DNA of 64,000 nucleotides from Rhodotorula mucilaginosa (GCA_034406715.1 CP137873.1:434001-498000), one strand, 5' to 3'. Shown: positions 32,010-44,728, counted from the stretch's first letter. The notes: generated by a model from the letters alone, not told the origin. Made by a program: numbers and translations.

Positions 32010-32906
32010 GTTCACTTGCCGGGCCTAACTGCTCCGGCAGCGTCGTAAAATCCACTGGCGTCTATGTCTCGAGCGAGGTCGGGAAGAGTGCTTCGGACTC
32101 GACGGCGGAGTCGCGGAGCGGAGGTGCTGAAGAAAGGGCACACAGCCTCCACAGCCGTTAGCAGCCTCGGTAGATCCCCGAGCAAGCACGCGGGCGGTGA
32201 GCGTGTAGCAGCTTTGCTTCGTCTTGGTTGTACTGTAGCTTATGCAGCGCCTCTTTGTCGGTTGTGTCAGCACCTCGTGCTGGAGGCTGTGCTGCCGAAA
32301 GACGCGCTTTCTTGACGCGTATCTTCCGTTCAATTTCACGCCCCTAATTCCCCCCTGTGTTGCCCCGCCGGACCCGATGTCCGTCCAAGCCTGTCCGAGC
32401 GCTGCAGGCCCGGTCCCGCATTGCCTGGCCGCAGCACGCGCAGCACTCAGTCGTCAAGCGAGACACTTGCAGGGTTACGTGAAGGCCCTTAAGCTTGGAG
32501 GCAGCGGGGTCACTGCAGCGCCGAAGCCGGGGGCGCGGACAGCAGATCTTCTGCGCGCCTGCGAGCGGAGGACAGAGCATCGGATCGTGACGGGCTACTA
32601 CGATCGCAGCACGTCTCATCAACCACGAGATAGGCTGTAGTCAATGCTACAGCTTTGCAAGTCGCTCGCTCGCTTCGGAAGCCTGCTCGCAATCGCTCCG
32701 CTCGCCGCTCGGACCCCTTGCGGCTTGTCCACGGACCTTGTCTTCGGGGCTTGAACTTACGCGGCCTCTAGAGACTCTTCTCTCTCTCTATTTCCGTGCT
32801 GCTACACGCTTCGCTGGTCCGCGCGGGAAGTGCGAACCGGTGGCGGCGACACTAAGGTCGAGGCGTCCGAAGGATTCGTTCTCGTTCTCTGCTGGCAAGC
32901 CGTCCG
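32010..32906. other. Divergent intergenic region (flippase / HSPA12-like)
   Basis: 897 bp holding both promoters. A 132-residue ORF at 32242-32640 has no recognisable family and lies in promoter sequence, so I do not call it. A CT-rich stretch at about 32766-32795 precedes the HSPA12-like start and may be its core promoter. Confidence 0.5.
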
Positions 32907-35786
32907 ATGGTCTCCGCCACTACACCAGCCCAGGTTGCTGCGACCAGTCAGCCTAGCAGCGCTCAATATTTCGAGACAGAAGACAAGCTCATCATCTCGA
33001 TCGACATCGGGAACGCCGCCTGTGAGTTCACCTTACCACTTGCCAAGGACTCGTTCGCACTGACACTCCAAACGTTTACCTCAGCCTCTGTCACTCTTGC
33101 GCATCTCACCTGGGGTTCCGATCCGCTCTCCTCGGCACCGACAGCGAAACCGTGCATCCGCACGGTCCTGACGTACCCGCACTGTTCACCACACCTTGGC
33201 GCCTCGACCTCGGCTCGCGTTCCCTCACTGATCGCGTTCGACCGGGATGATAAGGCGCAGGCGTTCGGAGCGGAATGTCTAACGGAGGACGTCCAAAACC
33301 TTGTGCGACGGGGAGAATGGCTGCTGGTCCAGGGTTGGAAGGAGCAGATGCGGCCGATTGAAGCCACTTCGTCGTTGAGCCGGCCGCGAGAGTCGTCAAA
33401 GAAGAAGCTGTTGACGAAGCTTCACCGCTCGACCGTGTGGCCGGAAAATTCGAGCCCCAAATCAGGACACTCGTTGCACCCGACGACCACAAACCTTTCG
33501 TCGCGCACGGTTGGCACGGTTTCCAGCTACTCGACCTCCTCCGACGCGCTACTCGATGCGAGGTCCGAGGTCGCTCCGGCCCCTTCCCATCCGACTTCGC
33601 CTCGACGGGTAGCCGGTCTTGACGGTGGAACCGGCGCTCTCGGCGAGTTCGCGATGGGGCCTACTGTCCGCAAGAACCGCAAAGACGCGGCAGCAGCAGC
33701 CAGCAGAACGAATGAAGCAAAGTCGGAACGCTATCCAGGTCCGCGCCTCCGGACCGTCTATGCCGAGTTTCTTCGGTACCTCGTGGCCGCCGCTCGGGCT
33801 TGGTACGCCGAATCCGTACCTCAAGGCGAAGCGACCTTTGTCCGCCTCTGGTCAACGTGCATTTTTGTACTCACCACGCCGTCTGATTGGTCGCCTGGCG
33901 AGACGGACCTCTTGCGGCAAGCAGTCGAAGATGCCAAACTTTTGCCCGTCGAATTCGAGATCGGAAGATTGGTTCGTCAGCCTCCTGTCAGGCCTGAGTC
34001 GGAAGATTCATGAGTGACTGACTACATCTCGCTACCAGTTCTTTGTCAAGGAGCCTATTGGGATTGTGCACTTTGCGAAGCGATACATTTCTGACACGTC
34101 GTGGTGTCGGGTAAGCCCTACCGCGGGCTTTTGTAAGGCCCCGTCGCTCACAGCGGTCTCGCCTTGCAGGAAGGGAAATCTTTCGCTCTCATCGACGCAG
34201 CTAGCGCTGGTACAACTGTCGTAAGCCTTTTTGACACCGAGCGGCGGCAGACAACTTACTCGTTCCGAAATCTCGTGCACAGGTTGGCTACCACGTCACG
34301 GCAATTTCGCCACGCCTCAAAGTGAGAGCATACGACACTGCGCGACTGGCGGTCGGAGCTGAAAACGTTCTCGACGCGTTTCGACGCTTGCTCGAAACAA
34401 GGCTTGCGCGCACGAAGTTCAAGTCAAGCTCGGTCGTCCTGCACCTCGCGCAAGAGTTTCGGGACAAAGTTTTACCAGTCTTCTCTGGCGATACTGGTGT
34501 CGACTTTCGGTTACGGATTCACGGAAAAGACGATGGCACAAAGGAATGGGAACGGCTTGAGCGAGCAATGGATTCAGGCTGTCGCATTCGTGATGGTGTG
34601 ATGACCCTATCCACGTGTGCCTCGGAACTCCTTTCTCTTTCTCTCCCTCTCTTCCCACTTCCTCAAAACTGACGCGCGGAGCTCCAGGGCGGATGTTGAA
34701 GACTGTTTTCGAGCAGTCGCCGACGAGATAGTAGTGCGGCTGTCGTCCATCCTATCGCGCGGCGAAGTGCAGCACGTTCTGCTCGTCGGGGTCCATCACT
34801 TCCGCTCTGTCTCGAGCACGCACGCCTCTGCTGATCAGCAGCACCTCGTTACAGGGCTTTGGCGATTCATTCTATCTTGCTCGCCGTATTCAAGGCGCCT
34901 TTGCGAAAGACGGGGTCAGCCTTCTCAGGCCCGAAGTTCCTGCGCCCGCGGCAATATCCGAGGGCGCCATGAGACTGTATCTAGCCGAGACGCTGGTACC
35001 GAGATACGCTCGTCATGCGTTGGGCGTCGAGACGGCAGTCGACTGGAGCACGGCATGGCGACCAGGAATGGAAAACCGCCAAATCTTGAGCGGCAGCGGG
35101 GGCACGCGGCTGATACGCGGCAAATTCACGCCAATCGTGCACGAGGTACGTCCCGTGAACAATGGATCAGTGTCACTATGGTCTGACGCTAAAGCACGCG
35201 GCAGGGCGATGAGATCCGAGGAGACCGAACGTGGTCACGGCCGTTTAATCTCAAGTATCGGTTTTCAGCCGGCGAGCCCATCTTTGAAGCAGCACTGTAC
35301 AGACGCGACTCTGATTGCAGCTCAATGCCCGATGGCGAGGACTGGCTACGCGACGAGAACGGTACGAAGTGCTTTGAAAGCTTATCTCTGATTCTGAGCT
35401 GACCGTTCTGTCGCGTCCGTAGACTCGCTGAATCCGGCTTTTCAGCACGCTGGGACTGTTGCAGCAGACCTCTCGCTGCTAGTGGCCAGCCTACCGGTGT
35501 TTGAGGCGAACAACCCGGAGAAGGCTTGGGTCCAGCTTGATTTACGGGTGCGCGTTAGAAGGGCCTTGGGTTTGATCCGTGATCCGCGCACGCCGTTCTG
35601 ATCTGGTAAACGTCCAGCTCTCGGTTTACGTTGGTGAAGCTTCGCTGGAAGCTTGCGTCGTCTGGCGAGATCAGGTGCGGCTTAGTCTGCCCTCTCTTCA
35701 GTAGGCGAAAACTGACTGACCCGCCCTTCCTTCAGTCCGGCGAACATTCAGGACCACCGTTGAGGCTTCAACAGATTTTGATCTAG
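32907..35786 (+). CDS. Hsp70-fold ATPase-domain protein (HSPA12-like)
   Basis: An actin/Hsp70-fold protein without a recognisable substrate-binding domain, like the HSPA12-type proteins expanded in basidiomycetes. ATG 32907 (MVSATTPAQVAATSQ). The first intron (33022-33084) joins IISIDIGNAA to SSVTLAHLTWG, forming the phosphate-1 region. Further blocks are VPSLIAFDRDDKAQAFGAE, RTVYAEFLRYLVAAARAWY and CIFVLTTPSDWSPGETDLLR. The adenosine motif is HVLLVGGFGDSFYLARRI, made by an intron after LLVG. It ends PLRLQQILI with TAG 35784-35786. Eight or more introns. The usual GTT of the phosphate-1 loop reads GNA here, so ATP hydrolysis may be weak or lost. Its function is unknown; such proteins are often called Hsp70-like without a proven chaperone role. 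Confidence 0.82.
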
Positions 35787-35936
35787 TCGCTTGTGGTCAT
35801 TGCAGTAGTCTACAGTAATCATGGCAACAATAAGAGAGAAATAAGGTAAGAAGTGGTGGTGGCAATAGAGAGGATCAGTGAAGGAGTGGGAGAGCTGTTG
35901 TGGTGCAAGCGCAAGAGGTAGAGGGTCCTGCTAAGG

Positions 35937-38900
35937 CTAAATCTGGTTGAGAATGTCGGTGGCGAGGGGCTGTTTCAGCGCGAGAGCGCCACCTCCTCGC
36001 CGCGCAGGTTTGGATGCGGCCGGCTCTGGCGGCGGCGGCGGCTGGACCGTGCTGGCGAGAGCTTTTGCGGGAAGCTCGTAGATCCAATCTCGCTCATGCA
36101 TGACGTCGAGGAGCTCTTGCATGACGGGGGCGCTGGCAACGGTCGAACGGGAACCGACGATGATAAGTTTCGATTTGGCGCGGGTCAGGCAGACATTGAT
36201 GCGGCGGCGGTCCTTGAGCAGATCTCCGGCCTGTGAGTTGAACAAGATGTGGTCAGATCCGGTGTAAGTTCCCTTACGCGAGACATTTCCTTCGAGTCCT
36301 ACTCACGTTCTTCGTAGAGTTTGACCGCACGAGAGAGATGATGATGCACTCCTTGTCGCGACCCTGACTGCGGTCGGCGGTGAGGACCTCGATACCGCTG
36401 AGACCGGACAGCTCGTGTGCAACGAGCTTGACCTGCTGTCGGTACGGCGTGATAACGGCGATGTCCTTTTCGGCAACTTGCGCGTTGACCAAGCCGTCCA
36501 CGAGCTGGGAGCGCAAGGCATCAGTATCCGACACGTGCGGTCATACGGATCCACGCTGAGCTCACCTCCTTGACCAGAGCCGTCTCGGTCGCGTTGTCGA
36601 TTAAAGACTGGTCTCGGCGTTCGCGAGCGGGAAGCGCGTCCGTGTCGGCGAAAACGACGGAGCGCCTGCAAAAGACAGTCAGCTTCTAACCGGGTCCGAT
36701 GTATTTCAATCGGAGAGAGAGCTTACTTCGGATCGAGGATGTCTTGTATCCAGCGCGGCGCATCCCGAAGTGCATCGGGATCGGGTAACGTGAGTTGCTG
36801 AGTTCCGATCGCTGCGCTCCCGACCCTCAAGCGATCGCTGTAGACGAGCTTGTTGGACAGCGACATGATCTCGGCGTTCATGCGATACTGGCAACTCAGG
36901 TTGACCACCGCGTCCGGATGGGCTTCCGACAGGCGCTTGAACAAGCTGATGTCGAGACCGCCGCCGAGGGCAGCCTCGTTTCGGACCTAGAACGTCAGAT
37001 GTCAGTGAGAGCATGACCCGCCAGTCAGCGCGAGGCAAACAGACGTACCAAAGGCGGTAGCTGATTGTGGTCTCCGACGAGCACAAACTTCTTGGCGAAT
37101 CTGAGCGGCCCAAGGCACGTCGGCAGCGTGACCTGCGAAGCCTCGTCGACGATGCAGACGTCGAACTTCCGCTTAGCGAAGATCGCCCTGTACGCGTGGA
37201 AGGAAGCGGTCAGTAATCATTCAGCTTGCATGACGTTCGCGGACTTCGGGACCAACTCGTTGATACCCAAGCATGTCGTCGCGACGATCTGCGGCTTCAT
37301 CAAACGGGCTTCGATGTCCGACAGCGACGTGGCGTAGTCGCTCGGCGAGAGCGAGAATTGGCGCAGCGAAGGCAAGATCTGCAAGCAAGGACGAGTCAAA
37401 ACCGATGCGAGCGGTTAGCTCCGTAACGAGAGACTCACCTTGTCGGAATTGCCCAACCGCAGGATGCTCGGGGTGTTGCCTTCCGCAAGCTTGAGCAGAA
37501 TGTTGTCTACCGCCGAGTGTGTGTAGCTGGTGAGCAATACAGACTTGCCCGCCCGCGCCAAGGCCCGAATGATCTCTGCCGTCGTGGTAGTCTTGCCGGT
37601 GCCGGGCATGCCGAGGATCAGCGCATAGTCCTGCGCCGAAAGGACCCGCTCGATCGCATTCCGTTGATCCTCGTTCAAGTGCGACGGCGTGACACGGTGG
37701 GCATCTTGTACGAGTTCCGGATCGAACCGCGGCGCTTCGAGACCGACGATGAGCTTCCGTCGCCATTCGTCGGCGTCGGCGTAAAAGAGCTGGAGGAGGT
37801 TGTCGCGGATCCGGCCCATACCCGCCGACAGTTCGTCCTTGTCGATGCGAAACACGGGCAAGTCTTTCGGGTTCCGTTCGAGTTGCGGCAAGTCGCTGAT
37901 CCGGCGATCGAGGCCAATCTCGACATGGTACAGCGAGACGGAGTGGACGAAGCCGCGAGCGACCGCAAGGACGCGAGGGCTTTCGAGAGATACGACGATC
38001 GGGTCGCCGACGGAGATAGATGTCCCGAGCAGATCTGGCGCATCAGTCGACGCTTTGGGGTTCCGTCGCATGCGGTACGTCCAGCGGTGGATGGCGGCGA
38101 TGGGAACGCTCTTCCGTTCCTCGGCGACGTCGGCGGTAGGACCGAGTTCTTCCTCGTCGATGACCATGTCGGCGAGGCACCTGCAACGTGACTGATCAGT
38201 TTCGTGCTGGGCGACAATCCCGGTCAGCTCGGGATGCGCACCTGCCGAGACTCTCCCGCTCTGCAGCTTGGAGCGTCCAGATCTCTTTCTTGAAGCGGGC
38301 GAGCTCTTGCTCCTCGAAGGAGATGAGCCGCTCCCATCGAGCGAAGAAAGATGCTTCGTCATCGGTAAGGTGGCCGGTGGCCGAGTCGTACAAAGCTCGG
38401 AGTTCCTCGTCCGCAGGCGCGTCTTCTGCGTCGCCGGCGCTCTGCAACAACAGTCGATATGTCAGCACGGAATCGACGGCGTCGGAAACCGAGTGACGGC
38501 GTACCCTTCGAAAGACTCGGCAGGCGTTTCCGACGTAGCAGCGTTTGCAGGCGCGAACCTCGTCGACGGGCGGTGGCAGGAGCGCGCGGTCCACAGCCGG
38601 CGCTGACGCAACCACTTGAGACCGCGTCGCGTCAACGTGGACTCCAGATGCCGGCGACGACGACGACATGGACGCCCACAAAGCGGCCTCGCCCTCCGAC
38701 ATTGCGGGCGATGGCGTCCGTCGCTGACGGTCACTCGTCGATACAGCTTGGGAAGGATCGACCTGTTCGCCGCGGTCCGAGAGGCTGAGTCGACTGTTGA
38801 GGTAGGACGCGAACCGGTTCCGAGCCATGATCAACCCGCGGAGCTCGTTTTCGCCTCTTCTCACGGCGAAGACGTCGTTCGACTGCGTGTACATCAAGAG

Positions 38901-40830
38901 CCCAGTGTCGACCTTTTGATCTGCATGCGTGTGCGAAAGTAAGTAGCTAGATTTGACGGCGAAATGTGGCGAACGGACTCACCGTAACGATCCTCCAAGA
39001 GGAGCGTGTACAGCATTGTCTGCGCCCGGTGCTCCATGCCCGCGTTCGCCCTCCCCGTTTTGATCTCGAAGGGCGTCGGGGTCGTCCGCACCGTCCCCGG
39101 CTGCCGCGGGTCCGCCAGCCGCGTGAGCGTGGTGACGTCGATCTTGCCCTTGAGACCGGTACGCGGAGACCAGACGTCTTCCTCCTCAGCGACCGATTTG
39201 GTGATGGCGAGGCGGCAGCGATCGGCGTCCTTTGCCTGCGGATCTGAGAGGAACGCATCAGACTTGACGCCGAAGTCGAGTCAGCAGGGAAGGACAAGCA
39301 GATTCGTGAACGGGCAGAGCAAATCGCTCACCTTGGGTTCTTCTCCCACGTAACGATCGGCAAAAGCTTCGAGCTCCCTGCTCCGCTCGTCAAGCTCTTC
39401 CCGAGCTTTCTCGAATTCGAGATTGACCGCAAAGAGTTGACCGCCTGATTGCTTAACGATTTCGGCGATCTTGTCCTGTCGAAACGCATCGTCCCATCGG
39501 TTCTCGAGCATGCAGGCTTGCATGAGCGAGTGCAGCATGTTGCCGTAAATGAGCGACGGTGTCGTGTCGCCGACCGTGCGGATCAACTCCTGCAGGACCG
39601 CCTTGCGCGTGCAGTGCGACGAATCGGCGGCTTTCGTCGACGAGACGAGGATATCCGGGTGCAGAATGATGAGGCCGCCGTGCTTGCGGGACACGCGTAT
39701 CTCGTCATGCGAATCAAAGTCGTAGTTGCCGAGGACGTTGATCGTGTCGCCTTCAGATGTGGTCCGTCAGCTGTGTCAAATGATTCGCATTGGAAGAGCT
39801 GAGACTCACCAACGGCGGCGGGCAGCTCGAGCCAGTCGTCTTCGAGCACCAGCGTACGGATGCCGTCAAACTTGTCTCCAGATACCGTGAGCGTCTGCGA
39901 AATGTCCGGTCAGGGAAGTCAGCCTCTCTACTCTCCGAGAAATGGCGACGCTCGGGGGGAAAGAACATACTCTCCGCCGGTGGTTCTCCAAGTCGTCCGT
40001 CACACTCTCAATCGTGCAGCGGGTATATTGTTCACTGTGCGGCAAAGCCTTAGCCTGCTCCAGGGGCGTGTCAGCTTGAGAGATTAGGTGCGACTGCTTT
40101 CTTACGAAGGACTCACGGCGTTCTTCGCCTTGGCCGCCTCGAGTCGGAACGCCTCCTCCAGCGCGTCTTCGTCAAGAACAAAGTCGTCGTCGAAGTAGTC
40201 CGAATCCGGAACTGGCGGCGCAGGCGGTTCGAGGCGGATTTCGGGAACAGCGAGTGCGGTTCGGGCGTTGACGGATTTCTGCCCCAGTGCGGGGCGTTCT
40301 CTCCTAGCGACCGCTTCGAATTCGACTTCGACGTGCTTGATGGGTCTCTTCTTTCGAGGTGAGGAGGTACCGAAGGCCGGTTCGTTCTCCGCGCCTGGGC
40401 CGGAGGACTTTGTTCGCTTTGCGCCGACTGGTCGTCCCCTGGTCGGCGTCGCCTCGAGCGCATCGTGCTCGTTTTCGTTCGCTGCGGATCGCGCTCCTCC
40501 TCTTCTTGTAGAACCTGGCGCGGGCGGGAGGCGGTCTTCGTTGTCGATGACGGACCAGAATGGTGCCGGAGTCGGTGGGTTCCGATGTCGGTGCACGGCG
40601 GTGTCTGCACTCGCTCGACTCGAAGGCGGCTGCGCGAGCGGCGAGCTCGCATGAACCGGCGTCGCTTGCGATACCTTGCGGCGCTTGTGAGCGCTGTGCC
40701 GGATCGAAGAGGGCGTCGTTGCAGCTGGTTTTCGGAACGACCCAGAAGCGCTCGGCGAGCTAAGCGGCGCATCGCCCAGGTCGTTGAGCAGATCGGCCAT
40801 GAACGCGTCGATACTTGATTGGTCTGGCAT
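35937..40830 (-). CDS. DNA2: DNA replication helicase/nuclease Dna2
   Basis: Processes long Okazaki-fragment flaps and resects DNA ends. ATG 40828-40830 ([15 protein letters not shown]); stop TAG 35937-35939. The N-terminal regulatory region is disordered and contains an acidic-aromatic motif [20 protein letters not shown]. The RecB-type nuclease domain shows [20 protein letters not shown], the first Fe-S cysteine in [35 protein letters not shown] (catalytic E-x-K and downstream H..Q) and the cysteine cluster [10 protein letters not shown]. The SF1 helicase has Walker [30 protein letters not shown] and [14 protein letters not shown]. It ends with [20 protein letters not shown] and [14 protein letters not shown]. 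All catalytic motifs are present. About eight introns. An extended MCB-like site lies about 60 bp upstream of the start. Confidence 0.96.
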
Positions 40831-41165
40831 GATGGACTCGCACGAGCCCGCCAGTCAGCGTGTGGCGAGCACAAGTCCGCGCGTGTTTGGCCGACGCGTC
40901 GCAAAAGTCAACTTTGGCCGATTTCGCCGCACGTGCCGCTTTTGCGCGTGTCAAAGAAAAGCTGTCGAGAGCCCCTATAGCTTCGGAAGCCTAACGCTGT
41001 CTCAAGGAGTACACAGTCGAAGATCGACTGGATTTTGAATGTCCATAGACAATACAGCGCAAACAAATCAGCGTCCATGTCGATACCTCGCCTCTCCCGA
41101 GTCCCAAATCGCAATATACTCCAAGCCGCCCCTTGCCGTTTACCCGTCCCACCCCCATGGCCCTT
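40831..41165. other. DNA2 promoter / ANP1-family 3' flank
   Basis: 335 bp between the DNA2 start and the stop of the mannosyltransferase gene, both on the minus strand. The DNA2-proximal part carries a palindromic ACGCGT element. Otherwise no feature is visible. Confidence 0.5.
40892..40901. promoter_or_regulatory. Extended MluI cell-cycle box (CGACGCGTCG) upstream of DNA2
   Basis: A 10-bp perfect palindrome containing the MCB core ACGCGT, 62-71 bp upstream of the DNA2 ATG. In fungi this core is bound by MBF-type factors that drive G1/S genes. The same 10-mer recurs upstream of PDS5. Function is inferred from position and motif. Confidence 0.55.
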
Positions 41166-42775
41166 CTAATGGTTCTGCGCATGGAAGACGAGGATGCCGG
41201 GCGTCCCGACGACCTCGTACCCTGCTCGCTTAGCGACCTTTGCAAACCCTTCCGTCTCGACCTGGACCAGCGCGCGAGGAGAATCAGCACGTGTCGGCAT
41301 GGAGAGGGACTTCTCGAACTCATAAATCCCGCATGTGATCACGAGGGTAGTGATCACAGAGCGGGGCATTGCAGGGGACGAAACGAGGAAGCTCTCACCT
41401 CGTTGTCGAACACGAAAGTCGGGAACGTGACGCCCTCTCGGTGGACGTGCGCTTTGACCAACGCGAAAGTGCAGCCAATGCCGTCCAAAGGTACGTAGGC
41501 GAGTCCGAGATGCGTTGGCATGTCGACGAGGTGTAGTCGACTCGTCATGAGTTCTCGGTAGCCTGCGAGCGGGATCGGATTGGCTGTAAGTCAAAAACGC
41601 GCAACACCGTCGAAATCTCTGGAGCGAAGGCTCCAGATGCCCGCTCTGAGTGCACAGAGGCGAGATGAAGAGACATCCGATCAGAGGCCGGGTACTGACC
41701 TTCTACGAGCATCACGTCGGGCCCCAGCTTCTTGAGGAGTTTCAGCGACTCTTCCGTCTCGGCAAAGTTGTTCCGGTCAAAGCCCTGCGAGTCAAGATCA
41801 GCTCGCCAGTCAGCACAACATCCCTGCATAACATCTGTTAACCCTGTCCCGCGTCAGGGCACAAGCGTTATTTCGGGATCGTGTTCGACTGACCCAAAAG
41901 TCCCAACTCTGCTCGAGGTGCCACCTGCATGTCGAGCAAAGGCATCGTGATGCAATGGAGAAGCATCGATAGCGTTTACCCGTAGGTTTGACATGAATGG
42001 AAGAACAACAATCCCAATTAGTTCTCGCATGGTACAGGGCAAGTCGCAAAAAAAGCAGGGCCACGCACAGGGTATTGGGCACGACAATGTCCTTGTCGAT
42101 GCTCATCAAGTCCGACAGGATGTTGGGATCGTACCGGACGACGTCGACGTCGAGCCAAAGGACCCACGCATGGTCCCACCGGAGCGCAGCGGTGAGGAGC
42201 CAGTTGCGCGCTTTGGCGATGAACGATCTCCGGACGGGTTGACCTTCGAAACCGTGCCGGACTTCGGACCCGAGGTTGAAGTGGAAATCCTTCTGGAGGA
42301 TCGTGATACTGTCGTACCGCTGCGCTTTCGGCAACTTGGCGAGCCGTCGCGCGCGCCGTTCCAGTTTCGCGATCGTGTCGTCGGTCGTGTCGCTGACGAG
42401 GAACGCGAGCGAGATCAAGTTCGGAGGGTACGCGAGGCGGGCGAGGTTCTCAAAGTACTCGTCGAGCCAGGGCGAAGCGTCCTTGAGGGGAGTCAGGATG
42501 AGGAGCTTTTCGCCGGCCGAGGGTCCAGCCGCCGTCGCCTGGATCGTGGTCAAGTCGCGGGCAATGTCCGGCGCGCCTTCTGCCAGCCGCCGCGGTATCC
42601 GGGATCGTTGTTGACCGGAAAGGTCGGCGATGGACCGGAACGAGGTAAAGATGAGAGTGAGGAGAATCGAAGCGACTGCGACCGCTGGACGAGACGTCAA
42701 GACGGCGACGAGTCGACTTCTGGCATCTCGGGCGGGCGAGTGACCGTTCATGGTCCGCGCGGGAGTATACGCCAT
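41166..42775 (-). CDS. ANP1/MNN9/VAN1-family mannosyltransferase
   Basis: A Golgi type II glycosyltransferase of the family forming mannan polymerase complexes that extend N-glycan alpha-1,6-mannan in fungi. Start ATG 42773-42775 (MAYTPARTMNGHSPARDA); a second ATG eight residues in is possible. One N-terminal anchor (about residues 26-46, VAVASILLTLIFTSF). The catalytic domain shows KLLILTPLKDASPWLDEYFE, LISLAFLVSDTTDDTI, ARNWLLTAAL and the metal-binding D-x-D in WVLWLDVDVVRYDPNIL. Next come IDKDIVVPNTLC, GFDRNNFAETEESLKLLKK and LMTSRLHLVDMPTHLGLAYV. The end is EVVGTPGILVFHAQNH, TAG 41166-41168. It is one member of a three-paralogue family; I cannot say which one. Confidence 0.9.
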
Positions 42776-43183
42776 GCTCTTGTGAGCTCGTATGCTCCCT
42801 TCCCCCAAGTCGTTCCTCGCAAATTTACGCGGCTGTCGAGGAAGAAAGGTTCCGAAAGCAGATTGCCGACGGGCGAGCTGTTGGAGGCGGAATCAGCGTC
42901 CGGAGCGGCGCGTTCGTTCCACGCGACTCACCCTGTACCGTGTCGGGCCAGCTTCGGCGTTCCAGACCGGGCAATGCTGGTGGTGCGAACGAGAGAGGAG
43001 CAGAGAGAGAATGGTTTGAGGCTCTGAATCCGACCACATGAGCGACTCGTCGGAGCGAGGACGAGACTGGGTTCCAGGCCTGCTCTACAGTCACTAGATC
43101 CCCGCATCGCTGCTCCCGAACCCGGCCAGGCGACGACGACGCCGCTCGACGCCGTTTCATCTCCGTGTTGAGCGAACACGGCG
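42776..43183. other. Divergent spacer (mannosyltransferase / unknown acidic-motif gene)
   Basis: 408 bp shared as promoter region. Partial MCB-like strings ACGCGG (about 42834) and ACGCGA (about 42920) occur but no full ACGCGT. No RNA gene or repeat is visible. Confidence 0.4.
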
Positions 43184-44667
43184 ATGCTCGCGTACTCTGA
43201 CCTGTCCGAGGAGGAGGAGGCGCCGTACGCGTACTGGGAGACAAAGTCGATCCTCGAACTCCACGGCGCGCCCCCTCCGCCTCGAGTCGAAGCTGCGACG
43301 CTGGCTCCCCTGGCTCCTCCTCGTCGACCGTCTCAGCGATCCGGCGCTCCTTCGCCCTCGCTCGCCGTGACTGCGAATGGGACTCCCAAACTCAAGAGGA
43401 CCACAACGAACGCATCGCTACCGAGTCCGTCGGGGAGCGCGATCCTGGCTGACGACGCAAAGGCACTCCGGCAGAAGAAGCGGAGAAAACCGACCGCCGG
43501 AAAGAAGCGTAGAGCAGCAGCAGCACAGCCCGAACCTTCGAGCGAACCGTTCGACGCAAAGACGCTCGAGGCGCTCAGTCAACTCTCGAGGAAGATTCAG
43601 GCACGGGCGACCGGGCACGGCAGTCCCGCGCTGGGCAGAACGCGAGCTGCCTCGGTCGCGGCTGCCAGTGCCGGCCAGACTTCAGCCGTGAATATCGCGA
43701 ATCCTACTACTTGTGAGTGGTCACTGTGTTGCTGAGGCGCTTCTCCTTGCCGCTGACGATATCTCTCCGGAAAGGCTCACCACTCCGACAAGCGACAACC
43801 ACGACCAATCCACCGGCCGATCGCGTAACCACCACCACCACCCCTCTCCGACAAACGCCTGCCCGTGCGGCGCGGACAAAGCCAGCAGCTCAGACTCTTC
43901 TGAATCTCTCTGCGACGAAAGCGGGCCGGACGAGAAACTCCCCGAGCGCAGGGGTCGGGAAATCCCCGGCGGCGAAGAGTGCTACTGCGTCGCCAGCACG
44001 ACGGCCGCCTCCGCCTTCGCCTCCCGTGCCCGCCGCAGTCAAACCGGCGGCAATCACTCCCATCAAACCACTCCCCGTCTCCAAGGTAGAAGAAGAAGAA
44101 GAGGACTATTTCGACGACGACGACTTTTCGTTCGAGGCGGCCCTGTCACAGTTGGACGTCGACTCTCTCTTGCCGAACGGTCCTCCCCCCGCGGCGCCCG
44201 TACCCTCGACTTCTCAACTCTCAGATACCTTGAAGGACGATTCGCCCGGCGCCGGCGGCGGCGGCGTCGTCGCACCAATGCCTGTTCGCGCTCCTCCTCC
44301 TTTCCTTCAAAAAGCGGAATCGTTGCCTTGCGCCCGGCCGCCGCCACCACAGCGCACGAGCAGTACGACTCGCCCCATTTCCGTACCTCCCCCCGGTTTT
44401 GCTGCGGCAAAGTCGGCCAGCACGATCAGCTCTGCGTCGAAACCGCTCAAACCGGCCCCCGCGGGCCAAATGATCCGTCCCGTCGTCGCGCCTGCCGGAG
44501 TCCAACCGCCGAAGGGGGTCCCACTCGTCCGCACCACCACGAGCGGCTCCAAGCTGAAATCGGCGGCGGAGCTTTCTGCGCTGCAGGAGCTCGCTCGGAA
44601 GGAGATCGCTGCCCTCGCAGAGCTGGACGGCGTCGACCTGTTTGGCGATGATGATGACCCCTTCTAG
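43184..44667 (+). CDS. Protein of unknown function with acidic-aromatic motif
   Basis: Two exons (43184-43712 and 43775-44667) give 473 residues; the intron is GTGAGT...CTGACG...AAAG and the phase-1 junction keeps frame. I do not recognise the family. The N-terminus MLAYSDLSEEEEAPYAYWET is followed by SILELHGAPPPPR. A basic patch QKKRRKPTAGKKRRAAAAQ looks like a nuclear-localisation signal, and KTLEALSQLSRKIQARA is a short helix. The middle is a Thr/Pro/Ala-rich linker. The striking element is EDYFDDDDFSFEAALSQLD near residue 285, an acidic helix-forming docking-type motif. The C-terminus has a predicted helix ELSALQELARKEIAALAELD ending in an acidic tail GDDDDPF. It is probably nuclear and mostly disordered. 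A similar DYFDDDF string occurs in nearby DNA2. Confidence 0.75.
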
Positions 44668-44728
44668 TTTTCCGGATCCCTTCCACCTTCTTGCTGACGA
44701 TATCCTGTCCCCTTTCCCTTTCCGTCAT

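Noticed and set aside
32242-32640. 132-residue ORF in the flippase/HSPA12-like spacer
   Set aside because: No recognisable family, sits in promoter sequence between divergent genes, and composition resembles other chance ORFs.
41993-43027. 344-residue plus-strand ORF over the mannosyltransferase gene
   Set aside because: Antisense shadow of the conserved ANP1-family catalytic domain.
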